64,000 nucleotides of DNA from Cellvibrio sp. (GTDB taxonomy: Bacteria > Pseudomonadota > Gammaproteobacteria > Pseudomonadales > Cellvibrionaceae): NCBI GenBank assembly GCA_016712405.1, contig JADJRD010000003.1:424501-488500 (forward strand). Direction: 5' to 3'. The notes below the pieces were generated by a model, which searched no databases, was not told the DNA's origin, and saw only the letters and a list, made by a program, of their open reading frames with translations. Made by a program: the position numbers and the translations under genes. Each line of letters begins with the position of its first letter. The first letter of the stretch is position 1. Of this stretch, positions 36,832 to 46,580 are shown piece after piece.

Positions 36832-37629
36832 ATGTCTGATACACCCACAATCCTAAAAAAAATTATTGATCGTAAATGGCAAGAAATTGCTGAGCGAAAA
36901 AAAACTGTGTCTTTGTCGGATGTAAAAGCTCGCGCAGCTGAGCAACCAGACGCTCGTGGATTCGTTAAATCCATCGAAAATAAAATCGCACAAGGCAAAG
37001 CGGGTGTGATTGCTGAAATTAAAAAAGCATCACCCAGTAAAGGTGTGATTCGCGAAAATTTTAACCCTGCAGAAATTGCCGTCTCTTATGAAAAAGGCGG
37101 TGCGGCTTGTTTGTCGGTCTTAACTGACGTGGATTTTTTTCAGGGTGCAGATACCTATTTGCAACAAGCTCGTGCAGCAGTGAGTTTGCCGGTTATTCGC
37201 AAAGATTTTCTGGTCGACGAATATCATATCTATGAAGCCCGCGCTTTGGGTGCCGACTGTGTTTTATTAATTGTCGCAGCACTGGAAAAATCAAAACTCA
37301 ACGAATTAAATCAACTCGCACAAGAAATTGGTTTGGATGTATTAGTTGAAGTTCATGATCAAGCTGAGTTGGATATTGCGTTGGAGTTGCCTAACAAATT
37401 AATCGGTATCAACAACCGTAATTTGCATACATTCGATGTAACGCTCGATACCACTTACAATTTGCTCCAACAAATCGGTAAAGACAGGATAGTTGTTACA
37501 GAAAGTGGAATTCTTTCGCCAGAAGATGTGAAAGCCATGCAAGCAAAAAATGTGAATGCATTTTTAGTGGGCGAGGCTTTTATGCGAGCCGATGAGCCGG
37601 GTGTTGCTTTGGCGGAGTTTTTCACATAA
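36832..37629 (+). CDS. trpC: indole-3-glycerol phosphate synthase
   Basis: 265-residue TIM-barrel enzyme of tryptophan synthesis without a fused TrpF domain. Motifs: VIAEIKKASPSKGVIRENF, LSVLTDVDFFQG, VIRKDFLVDEYHIYEARALGAD, IGINNRNLHTF and VTESGILSPEDV. It follows trpD by 18 bp and ends the operon segment seen here; trpF, trpB and trpA are not in the window. Confidence 0.97.
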   Translation: MSDTPTILKKIIDRKWQEIAERKKTVSLSDVKARAAEQPDARGFVKSIENKIAQGKAGVIAEIKKASPSKGVIRENFNPAEIAVSYEKGGAACLSVLTDVDFFQGADTYLQQARAAVSLPVIRKDFLVDEYHIYEARALGADCVLLIVAALEKSKLNELNQLAQEIGLDVLVEVHDQAELDIALELPNKLIGINNRNLHTFDVTLDTTYNLLQQIGKDRIVVTESGILSPEDVKAMQAKNVNAFLVGEAFMRADEPGVALAEFFT

Positions 37630-37655
37630 TTAAATATTTAATAAATTGGTTTGGT

Positions 37656-37707
37656 GTAGGGGCAGGTCCCCGTGCCTGCCCGGGCGGCCACAGGGGGCCG
37701 CCCCTAC
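37656..37707. repeat. multi-stem palindromic element after trpC
   Basis: A closing stem gtaggggc/gcccctac (37656-37663 with 37700-37707) encloses two further hairpins, ggcagg...cctgcc and gggcggcc-acaggg-ggccgccc, so the single strand can fold as a three-way junction. The very GC-rich composition differs from the flanks. Similar elements occur between genes in many bacteria; only one copy is seen here. Confidence 0.8.
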
Positions 37708-37734
37708 AAATTTAATGTCCGATTTCAAAAAAAC

Positions 37735-37762
37735 AAACCCGCAATTAAGCGGGTTTTATTTT
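37735..37762. terminator. bidirectional terminator between trpC and vfr/crp
   Basis: Stem aaacccgc/gcgggttt with an aattaa loop. T-rich sequence follows on the plus side and A-rich sequence precedes it, so it can end both trpC and the convergent crp gene. Confidence 0.88.
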
Positions 37763-37777
37763 ACACATCTGAAAGAT

Positions 37778-38413
37778 TTATCGCGTTCCGAAAACCACCA
37801 TGGTTTTGCCTTTGACTTGTACTAATCCCTGATCTTCTAACGTTTTCAAAACACGCCCCACCATTTCACGTGAACAGCCAACAATCCGGCCGATTTCCTG
37901 GCGGGTGATTTTAATTTGCATGCCGTCTGGGTGTGTCATGGCATCGGGTTCTTTGCAAAGCTCGAGTAAGGTACGCGCAACGCGGCCAGTCACATCCAAA
38001 AAGGCGAGGTCGCCGACTTTGCGAGTGGTCGCTCTCAAACGACGAGCCATTTGGCTGCCAAGTGCGAATAAAAATTCGGGGTGATCTTCAGAAATTTCCT
38101 GAAATTTGGCGTAACTGATTTCAGCGACTTCGCATTCGGATTTGGCTCTTACCCAGGCGCTGCGTGAATCGCTGTGATCGAAAAGCCCCATTTCACCGAA
38201 GAAGTCACCATCATTCAGGTAGGCGACAATCATTTCGTGTCCTTCGTCGTCTTCAATCAGTACGGTAACAGAACCTTTGACTATGTAATAAAGGGAGTCG
38301 CTTTTATCGCCAGCATAGATGATGGTGCTTTTGGCTGGGTAGCGGCGGCGATGACAATGAATGAGAAACTCATCCACGTTCTTAATATGAGGTGTCAGGG
38401 AGACAGCAACCAA
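37778..38413 (-). CDS. vfr: cAMP receptor protein (Crp/Vfr)
   Basis: 211-residue global regulator. The cyclic-nucleotide domain includes YYIVKGSVTVLIEDD and the cAMP-binding FFGEMGLFDHSDSRSAWVRA. The C-terminal helix-turn-helix is RQEIGRIVGCSREMVGRVLK (residues about 170-190). Location between trpC and an osmC gene matches vfr in Pseudomonas, hence the symbol; crp would also be correct. Confidence 0.93.
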   Translation of the reverse strand: MVAVSLTPHIKNVDEFLIHCHRRRYPAKSTIIYAGDKSDSLYYIVKGSVTVLIEDDEGHEMIVAYLNDGDFFGEMGLFDHSDSRSAWVRAKSECEVAEISYAKFQEISEDHPEFLFALGSQMARRLRATTRKVGDLAFLDVTGRVARTLLELCKEPDAMTHPDGMQIKITRQEIGRIVGCSREMVGRVLKTLEDQGLVQVKGKTMVVFGTR

Positions 38414-38672
38414 GATTCAACTCCTGTTTTTTATTAAAAATCAGTTGATTGTAGTTTTGTCGATTATGACAACGCAATCACAATTGTAAAAGTAATCGAC
38501 GCAAGTGCGCCACGATTTTGTGACGCAGTTATATGCTCTGACTTCAAACTTGTCTACAGCTAATCTGAAAAATGCCTAAAAACCGTTAATTTTTGCGAGG
38601 TTTCTGCTTTATTTGACGGCTATGTTACTCTGCGCGGCCGGATTAAACCGAATATTTTCAAGCGAGGTCTCT

Positions 38673-39092
38673 ATGCAAGCAGTCGTAAAGTGGGTTGATG
38701 GCGCACAGTTTTTGGCCGAGTCAGGTAGTGGTCATGCTGTCTTGATGGATGGGCCGCCGGATCATGGTGGTCGTAACACTGGTCCACGTCCAATGGAAAT
38801 GTTGTTGTTAGGTTTGGGTGGCTGTTCGGCATTTGACGTGGTCAGTATCTTGCAAAAATCCCGTCAACAAGTCACTGATTGCCGCTGCGAACTCGACGCT
38901 GAGCGCGCTGAGGGTGTCCCTTCTCCTTTTACCAAAATTCATTTGAAATTTATTGTGACTGGAAAAGAGTTAAAGGATGCTCAAGTCAAAAGAGCCGTTG
39001 AGCTCTCCGCGACAAAATATTGCTCAGCTTCAATTATGTTGGAAGCGGGTGGTGTCGAGATTACGCATTCGTATGAAGTGGTCAGCGAATAG
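38673..39092 (+). CDS. OsmC family protein
   Basis: 139-residue protein from ATG 38673 (MQAVVKWVDGAQFLAES) after a gagg site; the open frame upstream is not used. OsmC fold motifs: GPRPMEMLLLGLGGCSAFDVVSILQK with the first redox cysteine, and KYCSASIML with the second. Likely a peroxidase acting on organic hydroperoxides. Convergent with coq7, with one base between the stops. Pseudomonas has speD between these genes; here it is absent. Confidence 0.93.
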   Translation: MQAVVKWVDGAQFLAESGSGHAVLMDGPPDHGGRNTGPRPMEMLLLGLGGCSAFDVVSILQKSRQQVTDCRCELDAERAEGVPSPFTKIHLKFIVTGKELKDAQVKRAVELSATKYCSASIMLEAGGVEITHSYEVVSE

Positions 39093-39093
39093 T

Positions 39094-39741
39094 TCAAATG
39101 TGATAACTGGTTTTGGTCATAGCCCTTGATGCGAGTGACATCAAGGTCTTGACGGGTGCAGGGAAGCGATAGCCGCCTGCATCCAACGCCGTTTGTGCAT
39201 GTTTGGCTTCATCTTCCAACATTTGAGTGACTACCGCGCGGCTTTGTTGATCATCTGCAGGTAATTTTTGCAGATGCTCTTCCAAATGTTTGCAGACTTG
39301 ATCTTCAGTTGCCGCAACAAATCCCAAACTCATTTTGTCGCTGATTAAACCTGCACCTGCACCTATGGCAAATGACATTCCATACCAGAGCGGATTCAAC
39401 AGACTGGTGTGGCTGTTGAGCTGATCGAGTCGGTCCTGACACCAGACTAAATGATCAATTTCCTCTTCTGCTGCTTTTTCCATTTCGAGTCGGATCTGGG
39501 GAAGTTTGGCGGTAAGCGCTTGACCTTGATAGAGTGCTTGCGCGCAAACTTCGCCAGTGTGGTTGACACGCATAAGTGCTGCAGAGAGTTTTCTGTCGGC
39601 ATCTGATAATTCGGTGGCCTGAGTTTGCATTGCAGGCGAAGGTCGCTCACAACTTCTGTCATTGCCCGCAACTAATGTGCGCAGAGCTTGATCTGCCTGA
39701 ATGATAAATTGATCAATCAAATTCAACGCTTTGGGGTTCAT
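39094..39741 (-). CDS. coq7: 2-nonaprenyl-3-methyl-6-methoxy-1,4-benzoquinol hydroxylase
   Basis: Di-iron hydroxylase of ubiquinone synthesis. 215 residues from ATG 39741 (MNPKALNLIDQFI); the frame extends 12 codons upstream but that is less likely. Metal motifs are MRVNHTGEVCAQALYQGQ, AAEEEIDHLVWC and LEDEAKHAQTAL. Membrane-associated region near LNPLWYGMSFAIGAGAG. Family length is normal. Confidence 0.95.
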   Translation of the reverse strand: MNPKALNLIDQFIIQADQALRTLVAGNDRSCERPSPAMQTQATELSDADRKLSAALMRVNHTGEVCAQALYQGQALTAKLPQIRLEMEKAAEEEIDHLVWCQDRLDQLNSHTSLLNPLWYGMSFAIGAGAGLISDKMSLGFVAATEDQVCKHLEEHLQKLPADDQQSRAVVTQMLEDEAKHAQTALDAGGYRFPAPVKTLMSLASRAMTKTSYHI

Positions 39742-39934
39742 AATCAGCCTGTAGGATTTGTTGTACGCTCTTGCCATTTAACCAAAGTTTTTCTGTTTCA
39801 CCAATGCTAATTTGACTTGAGCTTCATCAGTCAACTTTAACCTTCTTTGCTTGTACACCAGTCTAGGGAAATATATAGTCGGCTGTTCTATAAGAAACAT
39901 AATCCCATCAACCTTAATCAGGGGAATAATAAAA

Positions 39935-42632
39935 ATGAATGTCATGAAATCGCGCAATGCTTTTTGGATTTTTGCCCTGGTCACTGTTTTTAGTGGGCAA
40001 TCTCTGGCAGATAAATCACTGCCCCTCTACCAAGATACACAACAAACCTTCGAAGCGCGTGCTGCTGATTTGGTTTCGCGTATGACGCTCGAAGAAAAAG
40101 TATCGCAAATGCAAAACGATTCACCGGCAATTCCGCGCTTGGGTATTCCCAAATATGAATGGTGGAATGAAGCCTTGCATGGTGTAGCTCGTGCAGGATC
40201 TGCGACTGTATTTCCGCAAGCGATTGGATTGGCGGCAAGTTTTGATCCGGAAATGATGTTGGATATTTCAACGGTAATCAGCGATGAAGGTCGCGCGAAA
40301 TATCACGAATTTTCCAAACGCGATCAACGTAATCGTTATCAGGGATTAACTTTCTGGTCATCCAATGTCAATATTTTTCGCGACCCACGTTGGGGGCGCG
40401 GACAAGAAACTTATGGTGAAGATCCATTTTTGACTGCGCAAATGGGTGTAGCTTTTGTAAAAGGTTTGCAGGGTGATGACAACTCCCAATATCGCAAAAC
40501 CGATGCCACCGCCAAACATTATGCGGTGCACAGCGGCCCCGAACATAACCGCCATGAATTTGATGCGCGCCCAACTGAACGTGATTTATATGAAACTTAT
40601 TTGCCCGCATTTCAGGCTTTGGTACAGGATGCCAATGTTGCCTCGGTAATGGGTGCTTACAATCGCGTCAATGGTGAATCGGCTTCAGCCAGCCAGCGGT
40701 TATTGTTAGATATTTTACGCAAAGATTGGGGCTTTAAAGGTTATGTAGTGTCGGATTGTGATTCGATTGAAGATATTTTTCTTTATCACAAAATTGTGAA
40801 AACGCCTGAAGAAGCCGCAGCCCTTGGGGTGAAAAAAGGATTAGAGTTGAATTGTGGAAAAACCTATGGTGCATTGACCAAAGCTGTTAAGCAAAATTTA
40901 ATTACCGAAGCAGAATTGGATGATGCTCTACACAGATTATTTTATACGCGTTTCCGTTTGGGAATGTTTGATCCTGATTCGCAAGTCAACTGGGCGCAAA
41001 TTCCTTATTCCATTAATCAATCCAAAGCACACGATGAATTGGCTCGCAAAGCAGCACAGCGATCTTTGGTTTTGTTAAAAAATGAGAAAGCTAAAAACAA
41101 TAAATCAAAAAGTAAAAGATTATTACCGCTGAAAAAATGTTAAATCTATTGCAGTGATTGGGCCAACGGCTGACGAAATCATGTCGTTACTAGGCAATTA
41201 CTACGGAACCCCTGCGCAACCTGTCACGATTTTAAATGGCATTCGTGCTGCGGTTGCTTCCACTACACAAGTGCATTATTCGCGTGGTGTTGATTTGGTG
41301 GAAGGGCGAGAAGAACCACGTGCAGCGCCTATTATTGAATCAACCTATTTGCGCCCTGATGCAAACTCAACAGAGCAAGGTTTAAAGGGTGAATATTTTC
41401 GTGGAGTTGATTTTGCGGGTTCGCCCGTTTTAACTCGCGTAGATTCCAACATTTCATTTCGCTGGGACAGAGGTGCCCCCACAGATTCTATGGTGGCGCG
41501 TGGCGAGCTGAAAAAAGATGAAGCTTTACCCAGTGATGTTTACAGCGTGCGCTGGACAGGAAAATTACTTCCGCCTGTCACCGGTGAATATGAATTAAAT
41601 ATCAGTGCTAATGATGGTGTGCGTTTATTTATTGAGAACAAAAAAGTGTTGGATGCTTGGGTGTTAGCAGAACGTTTACGCAGCCAATCCATACACATGC
41701 ACTTGGAAGCAGGAAAGTCTTACGATATTCGGCTTGAATATTTTGAAGATATTCGCGATGCAGAGGTGCGTTTGGCTTGGCGCATGCCTGGTGCCAAATC
41801 CCCTTACGATGAAGCGATGGATGCAGCCAATAAATCCGAGGTGATTATTTTTGTTGGTGGTTTAACGGGTGATGTTGAAGGCGAAGAAATGAAAGTGAAT
41901 TATCCCGGCTTTATGGGCGGTGACAGAACCGATCTTCGTTTGCCAAAACCCCAACAGGATTTATTGCAAGATTTAGTCTCAACAGGTAAACCTGTGGTTT
42001 TGATATTAACCGGTGGTGCATCACTGGCTGTTGATTGGGCCAACAAACATGTGCCTGCTATTTTAATGGCTTGGTATCCAGGTCAGCGCGGCGGTAATGC
42101 TGTGGCAGATGTGTTGTTTGGTGATGTGAGTCCTTCAGGTCGTTTACCTGTTACTTTCTACAAAGCCGATGCAAAATTGCCGCATTTTGAAGATTATTCA
42201 ATGCAGGGTCGTACCTACCGTTATTATCAAGACGAACCTTTATATCCCTTTGGTCATGGTTTGTCTTATACGGAATTTACCTACAAACAATTGCAATTGG
42301 ATAAAAAACGTTTGCAAGAAGATGACAAGCTATCTATCAGTCTTGATGTAAAAAATACTGGCAAAATGACAGCTAATGAAGTGGTACAAGTTTATGTTCG
42401 TCCTTTGCAGAAAGATCCTATGGCTTCGATTAAAAATTTGCGTGCGTTCAAATCAGTTGCGCTGCTACCGGGAGAAAGCAAAACCTTGAATTTTGAATTG
42501 ATGGCTAATTGCGATTTTACTTACTATGATGAACAGAAAAAATCCTACCAAGTAAAACCGGGTGAGTATGAAATTCAGGTGGGTGCTTCAAGCAGTGATA
42601 TTCGCTTGAGGAAGAAAGTGATGGTTGATTAA
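39935..42632 (+). CDS. secreted glycoside hydrolase family 3 with PA14 domain, frame broken by one base
   Basis: Exo-acting beta-glycosidase with a signal peptide (MKSRNAFWIFALVTVFSGQSLA). The first part shows WWNEALHGVARAG, GRGQETYGEDPFL and the nucleophile motif VVSDCDSIEDI (Asp near 274). The SDCDS form is typical of beta-xylosidase-like members. The frame is lost in the A6 run at 41132-41137; removing one A restores LPLKNVKSIAVIGPTADE and 898 residues in all. A PA14 carbohydrate-binding domain (about 480-620) is set into the second GH3 domain, and a fibronectin III-like domain ends the protein. The likely role is release of xylose or glucose from plant-derived oligosaccharides. No other plant cell-wall genes are nearby. 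Confidence 0.88.
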
Positions 42633-42635
42633 AAC

Positions 42636-42788
42636 ACCCTCTCCCTAACCCTCTCCCATCAAGGGAGAGGGGACAGATTTGAGTTCTATAAAAATATTTT
42701 TGTAATTTTACAAATCGTTAATTGCAAAAAATCTTGTACAGAACCCATTCCCCTCTCCCCTTGTGGAAGAGGGGCAGGGGAGAGGGGG
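42636..42788. repeat. composite palindromic repeat, copy 3
   Basis: Same architecture as the copy at 18295: left arm with ctctccc-atcaa-gggagag, an AT-rich centre with aaaaatatttttgtaattt, and right arm ccctctccccttgtggaaga. No nested insert. It fills the gap between the glycosidase and the AAA ATPase. Confidence 0.85.
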
Positions 42789-42832
42789 AAGATGGATTAC
42801 AAATTTAATACATTCAGGAAAAATAAATAAAC

Positions 42833-44329
42833 ATGCAAGACGTAAATGAAATAAAACATTTGGTTGATACCCGTATTCCCTTATTGGTGATTGAAACCTA
42901 CGAAGAAAAAAAAGCGCTGGATGTATTGCACAAAGTGGCAGATCAGCAAGGCAAAGATTTATACCGTTGGTCGATTACTGAAGGCTTGGTCAAACCTAAT
43001 CAAGGATTGCAGTTATTACCAAAGGAATCATCATTGATGGAGCCTGAAGCCGTATTGCCTGAAAATATGCTGCGACAAATAAAGCAAATGCATAAACCGG
43101 CGATTTTTGCTCTCTGCGATTTTCATTCTTTTTTAGTTGATCAGCCTCGCGTCATTCGTTTATTAAAAGATATAGCGCTCAATCACTTTAATGTTCCGCA
43201 TACTTTGGTGTTTTTAAGTTATCAACTGGATCTGCCGGCTGAGTTGGCACGCTACAGCGCAACCTACAGTTTGGCATTGCCGGGTGATGAGTTGATTATG
43301 GAAATTGTGCGTGATGAGGCCAAGCAGTGGTCGGATCGGCATCATAATACTCGCGTGAAAACCGACAATATTACTCTAAAAAAATTAGTGAATAATTTAC
43401 AAGGACTTTGTGTTAGTGATATTCGACGTTTGGTGCGTCATGCAATTTGGGATGATGGTGAATTAACTGAAGCTGATTTGCCGCGTATCAACAAAACCAA
43501 ATTTGCTTTGTTGGATATGGAAGGTGTAATCCAATTTGAACAGCAAACAGAAAGTTTTGCTGATGTTGGTGGGTTGGTGAATTTAAAAGCTTGGTTGACT
43601 ACTCGGCATGATGCTTTCAGCAGCGAAGAATCTAAATTAGATAGACCAAAAGGTATTTTGTTGTTAGGTGTTCAAGGTGGTGGTAAAAGTCTTGCCGCAA
43701 AAGCGGTTGCTGGTTTATGGGGTTTGCCTTTAATGCGTATGGATATGGGCGCTCTGTACAACAAATTTCATGGTGAAACAGAACGCAATTTGCGCGAAGC
43801 TTTGAAATTAGCTGATGCCATGTCACCTTGTGTATTGTGGTTGGATGAAATTGAAAAAGGCATGGCGCAGGATGGCAATGACAATGGAGTGTCCCAACGT
43901 TTGCTGGGTACTTTGTTAACCTGGATGGCGGAACGCAAAACCCGCGTGTTTATTGTCGCAACCAGTAATGACATTTCACGTTTGCCGCCCGAATTAATTC
44001 GCAAAGGACGATTAGACGAAATCTTTTTTGTGGATTTGCCGGATGCAGCAATTCGTTCAGATATTTTTGCGATTCATTTGCGCAAGCGCCATTGTGTGGT
44101 TGACCAATTTAACTTGACTGAATTGGCGGCAGCCAGTGATGGCTTCTCGGGTTCGGAAATTGAACAGGCAATAGTCAGTGCTTTGTATTCTGCATCAGCG
44201 GCGGATAAGCCTCTGGATATGCCTTGTTTAATGGCCGAATTGGCAGGCACCAGCCCCTTGTCGGTAGTCATGGCAGAACAAATTGCCCGTCTACGATTGT
44301 GGGCAGCTGAAAGAACAGTACCAGCTTGA
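42833..44329 (+). CDS. AAA family ATPase, Ycf46-like
   Basis: 498-residue cytoplasmic ATPase. An N-terminal domain (to about 240) precedes one AAA module: Walker A GVQGGGKSLAAKA near 279, Walker B VLWLDEIEKG near 334, sensor 1 FIVATSND and arginine finger region PELIRKGRLDEIF. It matches the Ycf46 group, known from cyanobacteria and chloroplasts and common in gammaproteobacteria; in cyanobacteria it affects CO2 use. Here the stop overlaps the ampD start (TGATG), so it may be cotranslated with a murein-recycling gene. Role unclear. Confidence 0.88.
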   Translation: MQDVNEIKHLVDTRIPLLVIETYEEKKALDVLHKVADQQGKDLYRWSITEGLVKPNQGLQLLPKESSLMEPEAVLPENMLRQIKQMHKPAIFALCDFHSFLVDQPRVIRLLKDIALNHFNVPHTLVFLSYQLDLPAELARYSATYSLALPGDELIMEIVRDEAKQWSDRHHNTRVKTDNITLKKLVNNLQGLCVSDIRRLVRHAIWDDGELTEADLPRINKTKFALLDMEGVIQFEQQTESFADVGGLVNLKAWLTTRHDAFSSEESKLDRPKGILLLGVQGGGKSLAAKAVAGLWGLPLMRMDMGALYNKFHGETERNLREALKLADAMSPCVLWLDEIEKGMAQDGNDNGVSQRLLGTLLTWMAERKTRVFIVATSNDISRLPPELIRKGRLDEIFFVDLPDAAIRSDIFAIHLRKRHCVVDQFNLTELAAASDGFSGSEIEQAIVSALYSASAADKPLDMPCLMAELAGTSPLSVVMAEQIARLRLWAAERTVPA

Positions 44330-44880
44330 TGAAGATTATTAACGGATGGTTAGATCAAGCGATTCAATGCAAATCGCCCAATTTTAATCAGCGCCCACAA
44401 AATGACATCAGTTTGTTGGTGATACACAACATCAGTTTGCCTCCCGGTGAATTTGGCGGTGGAAATATCCAGTCATTTTTTCAAAATCAGTTGAATCCAA
44501 CACTGCACCCTTATTTTCAGACTATCAGCGATTTACAGGTGTCATCACACTTATTGATCGACCGGCAGGGTGTGATGACTCAATTTGTGAGCTTGCATGA
44601 TCGAGCTTGGCATGCGGGTCAATCGAGTTTTCAAGGCGTTGAAAATTGTAATGACTACAGTATTGGTATTGAGCTGGAAGGAACGGATGATTTGGCTTAT
44701 AGCGAAGATCAGTATCAATCACTGGCGAAAGTCACTCGCCAGTTACTAGCAAACTATCCTAAACTAACGGCTGATCGTATTACTGGGCACGACCAGATAG
44801 CCCCGGGTCGTAAAACAGATCCAGGTTCAGCCTTTGATTGGGTTTATTTTCGTTCGCTGATTAAGGAATCAGATTCATGA
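44329..44880 (+). CDS. ampD: 1,6-anhydro-N-acetylmuramyl-L-alanine amidase AmpD
   Basis: Zinc amidase that removes stem peptides from anhydro-muropeptides in the cytoplasm and so keeps the AmpR inducer low. 183 residues. Zinc ligands are His in LLVIHNISLPPGEFGG, His in TGHDQIAPGRKTDPG and the Asp in the same segment. The start is ATG 44329, overlapping the upstream stop by one base. It overlaps ampE by four bases. Confidence 0.95.
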   Translation: MKIINGWLDQAIQCKSPNFNQRPQNDISLLVIHNISLPPGEFGGGNIQSFFQNQLNPTLHPYFQTISDLQVSSHLLIDRQGVMTQFVSLHDRAWHAGQSSFQGVENCNDYSIGIELEGTDDLAYSEDQYQSLAKVTRQLLANYPKLTADRITGHDQIAPGRKTDPGSAFDWVYFRSLIKESDS

Positions 44881-45851
44881 TATTTCTTAGTTTGATTGTT
44901 GCATTGGGTATTATTTATTGGGCGGGATCCATCAGTTTTTTACACAGAGATAATTGGTTTCATCTGTTGGTGGCAAGAGTTCAACAAATTCCTGGCTTGG
45001 CATCCAATGCTCTAGCGAGTATGGCTTTATCCTTGTTTATTCCCTTCTTCGGATTGGCAATTCTGGTCGTTACAATTGTTAAATTGTTTGGCTACGAATT
45101 TCTGTTTTTGATTAATGTTCCCATACTTTTGTATTGCATAGGTCGCAGTGATTTTGTAGCTGAAGTTCAAGCCTATATCGATATAGTGCAACGAGGTGAT
45201 ACGGTCGCAGCAGCACGTTGGGTCGATGAGATGCGTGGTAATGCCGATCACGATATAGACAGCGCTGATGTCAGCGATTGGCGTGGTTTGCACACAGAGG
45301 CATTAAAAGTCATTGCCTATCGAGGTTTTGAGCGCACATTCGCTGTTCTTTTCTGGTTTTTGATCGCCGGGGCTTTAGGTGCATTGTTATATCGATTGAG
45401 TGTTCTTTATCGGGATATTAATGAATCCAATTCAGAGCAAACTCTCGTGGCGTCTCGTTGGTTGTGGTTATTGGAATTGCCGTCAGTGCGATTGATGGGT
45501 GTGACCTGGGCTCTGGTAGGAAATTTCGACACAACACCTCTGCGTGAAAATGTATTGGATATGGAAAAGTCCTCAATGGATGTGCTCAATGCTTGTTTAC
45601 GCGGTGCCTTGGGTGCGAGTGTCGAGGCCAGTATCAAGTCGTCGCCTGCTGCAAAAAATGAATTAAGCGGTGAACAAGCAATCAGTGAAGACAGTGCAGA
45701 TGTGATAGAAGATTTAACCGGTACTGTTATCACAACCCAAATTGAGCCGGCTTATTCTTTTGCTCTGGTGAAGTCCAGCATGCCATTACATACCCGTTCA
45801 TTGTTGTTCTGGGTTTGCGCAATTGCGTTTGCCACTTTATTTATTGTGTGA
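44877..45851 (+). CDS. ampE: AmpE-like inner-membrane protein
   Basis: 324-residue membrane protein encoded directly after ampD with an ATGA overlap. Helices at about 1-20, 45-75, 150-170 and at the C-terminus; the family sequence RGFERTFAVLFWFLIAGALGALLYRL is at residues 152-177. AmpE is described as a sensor or signalling partner of AmpD in beta-lactamase induction, but its biochemistry is poorly known. Confidence 0.9.
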   Translation: MIFLSLIVALGIIYWAGSISFLHRDNWFHLLVARVQQIPGLASNALASMALSLFIPFFGLAILVVTIVKLFGYEFLFLINVPILLYCIGRSDFVAEVQAYIDIVQRGDTVAAARWVDEMRGNADHDIDSADVSDWRGLHTEALKVIAYRGFERTFAVLFWFLIAGALGALLYRLSVLYRDINESNSEQTLVASRWLWLLELPSVRLMGVTWALVGNFDTTPLRENVLDMEKSSMDVLNACLRGALGASVEASIKSSPAAKNELSGEQAISEDSADVIEDLTGTVITTQIEPAYSFALVKSSMPLHTRSLLFWVCAIAFATLFIV

Positions 45852-45898
45852 AGTTCTAGATTTTTTTGATTAACTGAGAAATTGTTTGAGGTTTTGTT

Positions 45899-46381
45899 AT
45901 GCCATCGTTTGATGTGGTTTCGGAAGTCGATAAACACGAATTAACTAATGCGATAGATCATGCACAGCGATTAATCACCAATCGTTTCGACTTTAAAGGT
46001 GTTGATGCCAAGTTTGAACGCAAAGAATTTGAAATCACCATGACTGCCGATGTGGATATGCAATTGGATCAAATGTTGGACCTGTTAAGACCGGCAATGG
46101 CAAAAAATGGAATTGATGTGAGCTGTTTAGAAATAGGCCCAGTAAAAAGTGCAGGCAAACAAGTAAAACGTGAAGTTAAAGTTCGCACTGGGATTGATAA
46201 AGAACTGGCGAAAAAAATTGTTGCTTTAGTAAAAGATAAAAAATTGAAAGTGCAAGCCAGTATTCAAGGTGAGCAAGTACGTGTTACTGGTAAAAAGCGA
46301 GATGATTTGCAGGAGTGCATAGCGGCATTACGTGCGGCTGAATTGGGTATGCCGATGCAGTTTAATAATTTTAGAGATTGA
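45899..46381 (+). CDS. yajQ: YajQ family nucleotide-binding protein
   Basis: 160-residue protein with two RNP-like domains: MPSFDVVSEVDKHEL, ITNRFDFKGVDAKFE, and a C-terminal repeat with GEQVRVTGKKRDDLQ and GMPMQFNNFRD. Family members bind tRNA/GTP in E. coli and cyclic di-GMP in Xanthomonas and Pseudomonas. The stop is immediately followed by a composite repeat. Confidence 0.95.
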   Translation: MPSFDVVSEVDKHELTNAIDHAQRLITNRFDFKGVDAKFERKEFEITMTADVDMQLDQMLDLLRPAMAKNGIDVSCLEIGPVKSAGKQVKREVKVRTGIDKELAKKIVALVKDKKLKVQASIQGEQVRVTGKKRDDLQECIAALRAAELGMPMQFNNFRD

Positions 46382-46385
46382 GCTT

Positions 46386-46550
46386 CCCCCTCTCCCCCCG
46401 CCCTCTCGACAACGACTCCATGGTTGTTCTACCTTCTACATCCATGTAGTCGTCCCACAAGGGGAGAGGGAGCCGACTTCCCTCTCTAGGCTGTTATGAA
46501 GCGCAGTCTGTCCTCTCTCCCCTTGTGGGAGAGGGTTAGGGAGAGGGGGG
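46386..46550. repeat. composite palindromic repeat, copy 4 (with nested insert)
   Basis: Left arm with a nested 46-bp insert at 46408-46453, shorter centre than the other copies, and right arm ending gagggttagggagagg. The insert carries CTACAT-CC-ATGTAG (46436-46449), the covariant form of the stem in copy 1. It lies between yajQ and ampG. Confidence 0.85.
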
Positions 46551-46580
46551 GATGTTCACTAACCCGAGAACATTTCATCA

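Noticed and set aside
39778..39984. Minus-strand frame of 68 codons between coq7 and the glycosidase
   Set aside because: No ribosome site, no recognisable features, and it overlaps the glycosidase promoter and signal-peptide region.
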